Part shown: piece by piece, positions 44,475 through 49,687 of the stretch
Numbering within the stretch: the first letter of the stretch is position 1
How the letters are laid out: every line of letters begins with the position of its first letter
DNA from: an uncultured Clostridia bacterium
GTDB lineage: Bacteria; Bacillota; Clostridia; Christensenellales; CAG-138
NCBI GenBank assembly: GCA_946631895.1
Contig: CAMPAN010000004.1
Location: 1 to 49,687, forward strand
DNA: 49,687 nt
Direction of reading: 5' to 3'
Program-made: the position numbers and the translations under genes
Notes under the pieces: generated by a model
Seen by the model: the letters and a program-made list of their open reading frames with translations, nothing else
The model's database searches: none
Told to the model about the DNA's origin: nothing

Positions 44475-46553
44475 TTACCGATAGGAAACGGTCTGAATGA
44501 GTTCGTATGCCTGCCTGACGACGGTCTTTAAACTGCCTACCTTGTCGCAGTCGCCGACAAAGTATACGGGCTTGCCGCCCTTCCGTTCCTTTTCCGCCGC
44601 AAAGCGCGTGTCCGGCGTGTAGCCGACCGAGAGAATGACGGAATCCGCAGGCACGACCTTCTTGCCTTCGGGGGTGTTCAGCACGACGCCCTCGTCCGTG
44701 ATCGCCTCGACCGTCGCGGAAAGGTATGCCGGAACTTTATGGAAGCGCAGAAGCTCACGGAGCATCGACGAGTTTGCCATGCAGATGCCGCGCGCGCCGA
44801 CGAGGTACGGCGTCATTTCGACGACCGAAGGATGCTTGCCCTGCAGCGCAAGTTCATACGCGATCTCGCAGCCGGTTAAGCCCCCGCCGATGATCACGAC
44901 GCGGTCGCCGACCTCCGCCTTGCCGTCGAGAAAATCGACCGCCGTCACGGCTTTTTCCGCGCCGGGGATCGGGAGCGTCCTTGCGTGCGCGCCGGTCGCG
45001 ATCACGATCACGTCCGCGTCGAGCGCGTCAAGGTCCGTGATCTCCGTGTTCATGTGCACCGCGGCGCCGCTCTTTTCCAGCTGCTTCTGATACCAATGGA
45101 GCAGCTCCTTGTCCTTCTCCTTGAACGACATTGCCGCTGCGGCGTTGAACACGCCGCCGAGCCGGTCGGTCTTTTCATAGAGATCGACCCGGTGTCCGCG
45201 TAAGGCTGCCTGGATCGCGGTCTCCATGCCGCCGATGCCGCCGCCGATCACCGCGATATGCTTCGGGTGCTTCGCGGGCTCCTTGCTGTATTTCGTTTCG
45301 TTGTTCGTCCACGGGTTCAGCACGCACCGTCCCATCTCGACGTGCATCGGGTCGATGTCCGTGCCCTTGCCGTTCAGACCGAAGAATGTCAGGCACGCGC
45401 CGTGGCAGGCGATGCAGGGACGCACGTCGTCGAGCCGTCCCTCTTTGATCTTCGTTATGTATTCGGGATCGCACAGAAGCTGCCGCCCGACGCCCATCGC
45501 GTCGATGCGTCCCGCCGCGATCGACTCCGCCGCCGCGTCCGGCTGCATGCGTCCCGCGCAGACGACCGGCTTCGAGGTAAATTTCTTGATATGCTCGACG
45601 TCCTTTAGGTTCATGTTCAGCGGCGCGTACACCGGCGGATGCGCCCAGAACCACGCGTCATAGGTGCCGTTGTCGCAGTTGAACATGTCGTAGCCCGCGT
45701 CCTCTAAAATCCTGATCGCTTTTTCGGATTCCTCCAGCGAGCGCCCGACCTCCGTGAATTCCTCGCCCGGGACCGCGCCCTCGTTGAACCCGCGAGTCAT
45801 GGAGCGCACGGAGTAGCGGACCGACACGGGAAAGTCCGCGCCGCAGACCTTTTTGATCTCTTTGACGATGTCGCAGGCAAAGCGCAGGCGGTTTTCCAAC
45901 GAGCCGCCGTATTGATCGGTCCGGTGGTTCGTGTACGGCATGGCAAACTGATCCAGAAGATACCCTTCGTGCACCGCATGGATCTCCACGCCGTCGCAGC
46001 CGATCTCCTTGCAGCGAAGCGCTGTCTGTCCGAAGGCATAGATGAATTTTTCGATCATTTTGTCGGTGAAATGATCCATCTTCACCGACGGATCCCACAC
46101 GTTCGGCTCGTCTGGGTCCGGCGCGGACCACCACCACTTGCTTGCCAGCACCGGCGAGGCGAGCGTTTTCAGCACGCCCTTTTTGATAAACGGTTTGAGA
46201 ATCGGCGGCAGCAGCATCGAACGTCCGCTGCCCGCGCTGATCTGGAAAAAGACCTTCGCGCCGCTACTGTGGATGCCGTCGATGATCGGGCGGACCTTAC
46301 GAAACACCTCGGGATGCCGGTAGACCCACTTTTTGCCGATGATAGAGATCAGCGGAATCAGCCCAGGGATGAACAGCCCGACGTTCTCACTGCGGCGGTC
46401 CTCATAGAACCTGTCGATGCCCTTGACGACGCCGGTCTTTGCCTCCCACTGGATCATGTTCGTGCCCTCCATGGGCAGCATCACAACGCGGTTTTTGATC
46501 GTAACGTTTCCGACCTTCCACGGCGTGAACAGCGGTTCATACTTCGGATCCAT
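44475..46553 (-). CDS. OYE-type NADH:flavin oxidoreductase with Fe-S and FAD domains
   Basis: This 692-residue protein combines an FMN TIM barrel (1-370), a 4Fe-4S motif and an FAD/NAD(P) domain (430-692). HAVHEGYLLDQF followed by the DQYGGSLENRLRF segment is the active-site loop of this class. Cluster cysteines are C380, C383, C387 and C410. FAD and NAD loops are VIGGGIGG (435-442) and VIIGGGLTG (553-561). Relatives include 2,4-dienoyl-CoA reductase, enoate reductases and BaiCD/BaiH of bile acid metabolism, which reduce C=C bonds next to a carbonyl. The substrate is unknown. It is the first gene of the OYE-SDR-ALDH-IDI operon. Confidence 0.94.
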   Translation of the reverse strand: MDPKYEPLFTPWKVGNVTIKNRVVMLPMEGTNMIQWEAKTGVVKGIDRFYEDRRSENVGLFIPGLIPLISIIGKKWVYRHPEVFRKVRPIIDGIHSSGAKVFFQISAGSGRSMLLPPILKPFIKKGVLKTLASPVLASKWWWSAPDPDEPNVWDPSVKMDHFTDKMIEKFIYAFGQTALRCKEIGCDGVEIHAVHEGYLLDQFAMPYTNHRTDQYGGSLENRLRFACDIVKEIKKVCGADFPVSVRYSVRSMTRGFNEGAVPGEEFTEVGRSLEESEKAIRILEDAGYDMFNCDNGTYDAWFWAHPPVYAPLNMNLKDVEHIKKFTSKPVVCAGRMQPDAAAESIAAGRIDAMGVGRQLLCDPEYITKIKEGRLDDVRPCIACHGACLTFFGLNGKGTDIDPMHVEMGRCVLNPWTNNETKYSKEPAKHPKHIAVIGGGIGGMETAIQAALRGHRVDLYEKTDRLGGVFNAAAAMSFKEKDKELLHWYQKQLEKSGAAVHMNTEITDLDALDADVIVIATGAHARTLPIPGAEKAVTAVDFLDGKAEVGDRVVIIGGGLTGCEIAYELALQGKHPSVVEMTPYLVGARGICMANSSMLRELLRFHKVPAYLSATVEAITDEGVVLNTPEGKKVVPADSVILSVGYTPDTRFAAEKERKGGKPVYFVGDCDKVGSLKTVVRQAYELIQTVSYR

Positions 46554-46586
46554 ACGTACCCTCCCGAAACATTTTTCCTGATTGCT

Positions 46587-46614
46587 ATTATAGCAGAACG
46601 GCGCGGAAAAACAA
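46587..46614 (-). promoter_or_regulatory. promoter of the OYE operon
   Basis: The -35 is TTGTTT (46614-46609) and the -10 is a perfect TATAAT (46592-46587), with a 16-bp spacer. It is divergent from the FAD-dehydrogenase promoter. Confidence 0.7.
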
Positions 46615-46637
46615 AGGGGAAAGCATATGCAATTCTG

Positions 46638-46666
46638 TTGCTTCCCGCATGGTTTTCTGTTATGAT
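46638..46666 (+). promoter_or_regulatory. promoter of the FAD-dependent dehydrogenase
   Basis: The -35 is TTGCTT (46638-46643) and the -10 is TATGAT (46661-46666), with a 17-bp spacer. Confidence 0.65.
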
Positions 46667-46701
46667 ATTATCAGAGATATGTGCGAACGGAGGAACAGTA
46701 T

Positions 46702-48075
46702 ATGAAGCAGTACGACGTCATCGTGGTCGGGGCGGGTCCCGGCGGGATCTTTACCGCGTACGAGTTGATGAAGCTGAAGCCGGAATACCGGGTTGCCGTA
46801 TTCGAGGCGGGCAATCCGCTCGAAAAGCGCAAGTGCCCGATCGACGGCGAGAAGATCACGGCTTGCGTGCACTGTCATACCTGCGCGATCATGAACGGCT
46901 TCGGCGGCGCAGGCGCATTTTCCGACGGCAAGTACAACATCACCAACGAGTTCGGCGGCAGCCTGCACGAGTACATCGGGAAAGCGAAGGCGACCGAGCT
47001 CATGGAGTATGTCGATTCGATCAATATGGCGTACGGCGGCGCGGGGACGAAGCTCTATTCCACCGCAAATTCGCACATCAAAAAGCTCTGCCTCGAAAAC
47101 AAGCTGCACCTTCTGGAAGCGTCGGTGCGGCATCTCGGCACGGATAAAAACTACGTCGTGCTCGGCAACCTTTATGATCTTCTGAAGGACAAGGTCGATT
47201 TCTTCTTCGGAGCGCCGGTGACCGCGGTCGTAAAGCGCGAAACGGGCTTTGCGGTGTTCGCAAAGGACGAGGAATATACCTGCGACCGCTGCGTGATCTC
47301 GGTCGGCAGAAGCGGTTCGAAGTGGATGGAAAGCATCTGCAGGGATTTGGAGATCGCCACGAAGAGCAACCGCGTCGACATCGGCGTGCGCGTCGAGCTG
47401 CCCGCGGAGATCTTCTCGCACCTCACCGACGAGCTTTATGAGAGCAAGATCGTCTACCGCACCGAAAAATACGGCGATCTCGTCCGCACGTTCTGCATGA
47501 ATCCGCACGGCGCGGTCGTCACCGAAAACACGAACGGCATCGTGACCGTCAACGGACACAGCTATGAAGATCCGGCGATGCATACGGCAAACACGAACTT
47601 CGCGCTGCTGGTGAGTAAGCGCTTCACCGAGCCGTTCAACGACAGCACGGCGTACGCGGAAAATATCGCAAAGCTAAGCAACATGCTCGGCGGCGGCGTC
47701 ATGCTGCAGAAGTTCGGCGATCTCATTGCGGGACGGCGCTCCACGGAAAAGCGGATCGCGGAGAGCTTCACGATCCCGACACTCGCGGCGACACCCGGCG
47801 ATCTTTCGCTTGTCATGCCGAAGCGGATCCTGGACGGCATCATTGAAATGATCTACGCGCTCGACGCGATTGCGCCGGGCACGGCGAACGACGACACGCT
47901 GCTGTACGGCGTGGAGGTCAAGTTCTACAATATGCAGGTGGAGCTTTCGGAGGATCTGGAAACGAAATACAGCGGGCTCTATGTGATCGGCGACGGCAGC
48001 GGCGTCACGCATTCGCTTTCGCATGCGTCGGCAAGCGGCGTCTACGTCGCACGGAAAATCGCTGCGCGCGCATAA
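46702..48075 (+). CDS. FAD-dependent dehydrogenase, COG2509-like
   Basis: The ATG at 46702 follows GGAGGAAC (457 residues); an in-frame GTG seven codons earlier lacks a ribosome binding site. The N-terminal Rossmann loop is VVGAGPGG (8-15). Characteristic stretches are CPIDG, CVHCHTCAIMNGFGGAGAF with three Cys, and the C-terminal LYVIGDGSGVTHSLSHASASG, where FAD is completed. These match a widespread uncharacterised FAD dehydrogenase family of anaerobes; no reaction is established. It is divergent from the OYE operon, and a joint redox role is only inferred. Confidence 0.92.
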   Translation: MKQYDVIVVGAGPGGIFTAYELMKLKPEYRVAVFEAGNPLEKRKCPIDGEKITACVHCHTCAIMNGFGGAGAFSDGKYNITNEFGGSLHEYIGKAKATELMEYVDSINMAYGGAGTKLYSTANSHIKKLCLENKLHLLEASVRHLGTDKNYVVLGNLYDLLKDKVDFFFGAPVTAVVKRETGFAVFAKDEEYTCDRCVISVGRSGSKWMESICRDLEIATKSNRVDIGVRVELPAEIFSHLTDELYESKIVYRTEKYGDLVRTFCMNPHGAVVTENTNGIVTVNGHSYEDPAMHTANTNFALLVSKRFTEPFNDSTAYAENIAKLSNMLGGGVMLQKFGDLIAGRRSTEKRIAESFTIPTLAATPGDLSLVMPKRILDGIIEMIYALDAIAPGTANDDTLLYGVEVKFYNMQVELSEDLETKYSGLYVIGDGSGVTHSLSHASASGVYVARKIAARA

Positions 48076-48193
48076 CCGCCGCATTGACATTCTGCCGGAA
48101 CGCGTCAACGCGAAAGCCCGGAAACTGCTTTGCGGCGCGCGGGATTCCTGCGGTGAAACCCATTTTTGCAAACAGATATCGGGAGGGAAAGCC

Positions 48194-48478
48194 GTGATCG
48201 TACTGAATGTGACCTACAAATGCAAAACCGGTCTCCGGAAAGAATTTCTGGAAGCGATCCGGAGAGAGGGTATCGACGAAGCGAGCCGCGCGGAAGCGGG
48301 CAACCTCAGATACGACTATTACCTCCCGTATGACGACAACGGCGATCTGCTGCTGGTGGAAAAGTGGAAGGACGCGGACGCGGTCCGTTTGCACGGGCAG
48401 ACCGCGCATCTGAAGCGCCTTTCCGAGCTGAAGAAGCTGTATGTGACCAAAACGATCATCGAACGCTTCGAAGCATAG
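48194..48478 (+). CDS. antibiotic biosynthesis monooxygenase-like small protein
   Basis: The GTG at 48194 is preferred, with GGGAGGG about 8 nt upstream (94 residues). The sequence has the ABM dimeric alpha+beta barrel pattern: an early strand (IVLNVTYKCKTG), a helix ending EAGNLRYDYY, then LLLVEKWKDADAVRLHGQT and a final strand near VTKTIIERF. Family members include YgiN/LsrG/HmoB-like enzymes acting on quinones, signal molecules or haem. The function here is not known. Confidence 0.85.
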   Translation: MIVLNVTYKCKTGLRKEFLEAIRREGIDEASRAEAGNLRYDYYLPYDDNGDLLLVEKWKDADAVRLHGQTAHLKRLSELKKLYVTKTIIERFEA

Positions 48479-48525
48479 GAAAGCATGCCGCACTTCTGTT
48501 CCGCGGCGCGGCATGAACGGTAAAC

Positions 48526-48545
48526 AACCCGGCAGAGCGGGTTTT
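48526..48545 (+). terminator. weak intrinsic terminator
   Basis: A 6-bp stem (AACCCG at 48526-48531, CGGGTT at 48538-48543) is followed by only a short T run. A second hairpin (48484-48491 with 48508-48515) lies just upstream without a T tract. Confidence 0.4.
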
Positions 48546-48558
48546 CCGGAAATGTTTT

Positions 48559-49179
48559 TCAGGAAAAGAGCTGACCGGGAAGTTTTAGTTTTTCTTTTTT
48601 CGGGAAGGACGCGTCGAAAGCTTCCGCGTCGTCCGGGTCCACGTAATAGCCTGCGGGGGTCTGATACACGCCGGTGACGTCATCGAGACTGCTCGGGATC
48701 AGCTCCTTGCAGAGGAAGAACGAATCGTCCTCGCCTTCCGGAAGGTCGTGGTAGCGGATGCCGAAGTTTCGCGCATAATCGAAACCGGATTTACCGTAAA
48801 AGCCGATATTGCCCTCGAACAGCACGGCGGAAAAGCCCATTTCCCGCGCCTTTTCGAGCGAGTAGTCCAAAAGTTTCTTGCCGTAGCCCTTGCGCTTGTA
48901 CGCCGGCGCGATGCCGATCGGTCCCATCGTCAGGACCTCGACGCGCCGTCCGTCGTCGGCGTCGATGTGCGTTCTCACGAACACGTTCTGTCCGATCAGC
49001 TCGCCGTCCAGTTCCATAACAAAATCAAGCTCTTTGACGAACGCCGGATCGCCGCGCAGGACGTGGATCACGTAATGTTCGAGACAGCCCGGGCGGTACA
49101 CGTTCCAGAACGCTTCGCGCACGAGGTTTTCGACCGCGCGGAAGTCTTTTTCGGTTTCATTGCGGATGATCGGGTCCAT
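48559..49179 (-). CDS. GNAT family N-acetyltransferase
   Basis: This 206-residue protein has a GNAT fold at about 4-145. The acetyl-CoA loop is KRKGYGKKLLDY (motif A, Q/RxxGxG/A), preceded by LTMGPIGIAPAY and followed by EGNIGFYGKSGFDYA (motif B). The C-terminal part is acidic and not assigned. Acceptor unknown. The ATG has AAGGAG upstream. Confidence 0.9.
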   Translation of the reverse strand: MDPIIRNETEKDFRAVENLVREAFWNVYRPGCLEHYVIHVLRGDPAFVKELDFVMELDGELIGQNVFVRTHIDADDGRRVEVLTMGPIGIAPAYKRKGYGKKLLDYSLEKAREMGFSAVLFEGNIGFYGKSGFDYARNFGIRYHDLPEGEDDSFFLCKELIPSSLDDVTGVYQTPAGYYVDPDDAEAFDASFPKKEKLKLPGQLFS

Positions 49180-49247
49180 AAAAATTCTCCTTATTTATCT
49201 TTCTTTTTCATGATAACACGGCGAAAGTGACAGTCCGGTGACAAAGT

Positions 49248-49687
49248 TTATTTCAGCCCGAAGAACGCGCAGATCTTTGCGATCGCGAAGTCCATTTTTG
49301 CGGGCGACTGGAAGCGGTGATCGGCGTTTTCGACCGGCATGAAGTCGATCACGTTGTCCTCCGCAAACGCTTTCACCGCCTCGAACGGAACGATTTCGTC
49401 CTTTGTGCCGTGCACGATGAAAAGCCCGTCCGCGTACGGCAGGAAATCCCGCTCCTTAAGATCCGCTTCTTTGACGCTGTCCAGAAAGACCTTGTCGATC
49501 TCGACCTTGCGGTCGAAGCCGACGGGCACCGGCTTGCCCTTTTCGATCCGCGCAAGGTCGTTTTCGGTCATGATCGCCTGCGTCATCACGCCGTACATCG
49601 GAACGGCGGGACAGCGCAGCGCAAGCTTTCGGAACGGATCGCCGTGCTCGGAGAGGTATTTCAAAAACAGATACGCGCCGAAGCTCG
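49248..49687 (-). CDS. alpha/beta hydrolase, 5' end outside the window
   Basis: The frame is open to the window edge, giving the last 146 or so residues. It begins SFGAYLFLKYL, so the nucleophile Ser of a GxSxG elbow lies in the first codon kept. The C-terminal half has FIVHGTKDEIVPF (Asp) and ENADHRF (His), which complete a catalytic triad. This pattern fits acyl-peptide-hydrolase-like or BAAT-type esterases. The substrate is unknown. Confidence 0.88.
   Translation of the reverse strand, partial: SFGAYLFLKYLSEHGDPFRKLALRCPAVPMYGVMTQAIMTENDLARIEKGKPVPVGFDRKVEIDKVFLDSVKEADLKERDFLPYADGLFIVHGTKDEIVPFEAVKAFAEDNVIDFMPVENADHRFQSPAKMDFAIAKICAFFGLK

Noticed and set aside
44475..46553. Bile acid 7-alpha-dehydroxylation (bai) operon
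   Set aside because: The OYE-type enzyme and SDR resemble BaiCD/BaiH and BaiA at family level only; baiB, baiE, baiF and baiG are absent and ALDH and IDI are not bai genes.
1..49687. tRNA, rRNA, prophage or transposase genes
   Set aside because: I scanned intergenic stretches and predicted proteins and saw none that I could support.

Overview
The window looks like a moderately GC-rich, spore-forming Clostridia-type Firmicute (probably an uncultured gut lineage). The signs are a SpoIIQ-like M23 protein, a GlgC/GlgD pair, paired type I signal peptidases, a DUF951 protein, strong AGGAGG ribosome binding sites, sigma-A-like promoters and a DnaA-box-rich dnaA-dnaN spacer. All product names come from reading motifs; no database search was possible.

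Layout. 1-7321 (minus) is the N-terminal 2,440 codons of a giant secreted modular protein that runs off the left edge. 7322-7885 holds its promoter and a tandem array with a period of about 22 bp. 7886-9509 (minus) is parA-parB, followed upstream by two parS sites (9582-9634). 9676-15545 (minus) is a tightly coupled glycogen operon, glgB-glgC-glgD-glgA. 15747-20376 holds two M23-family membrane proteins, an MFS transporter and a membrane-anchored LRR protein. 20553-22151 is pckA. 22152-22644 is a gene-free stretch with GC-rich hairpin repeats. 22645-24724 encodes three membrane proteins. 24920-28764 (plus) is a GH3 lipoprotein, a DUF1846 protein and an L,D-transpeptidase-like lipoprotein. 28826-31602 (minus) is a small membrane protein plus a three-gene operon (NlpC/P60-like pseudoenzyme, CAT-like acyltransferase, zinc-ribbon membrane protein). 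31777-32845 is a TPP-riboswitch-controlled ThiT transporter. 32865-35102 (minus) is an operon of alpha/beta hydrolase, DUF951 and two signal peptidases. 35325-37354 (plus) is an ECF sigma/anti-sigma pair. 37539-40211 (plus) is dnaA, the probable oriC and dnaN. 40277-41602 (minus) is a second LRR protein. 41676-46553 (minus) is an OYE/SDR/ALDH/IDI operon. 46702-49687 holds an FAD-dependent dehydrogenase, a small monooxygenase-like protein, a GNAT acetyltransferase and a truncated hydrolase.

How it fits together. This is an origin-proximal region: parABS and dnaA/oriC/dnaN lie within 30 kb, but the usual rpmH/rnpA and recF/gyrB neighbours are absent. Glycogen synthesis, PEP carboxykinase and thiamine uptake represent central metabolism. 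The middle of the window is rich in cell-envelope proteins with Pro/Thr/Glu-rich stalks, several of which have lost or changed catalytic residues. The most interesting points are the predicted redox operon at 41.7-46.6 kb, the repeat array beside parB, the cluster of degenerate wall enzymes, a signal peptidase with Arg in place of the catalytic Lys, and an apparently leaderless GH3 lipoprotein gene.
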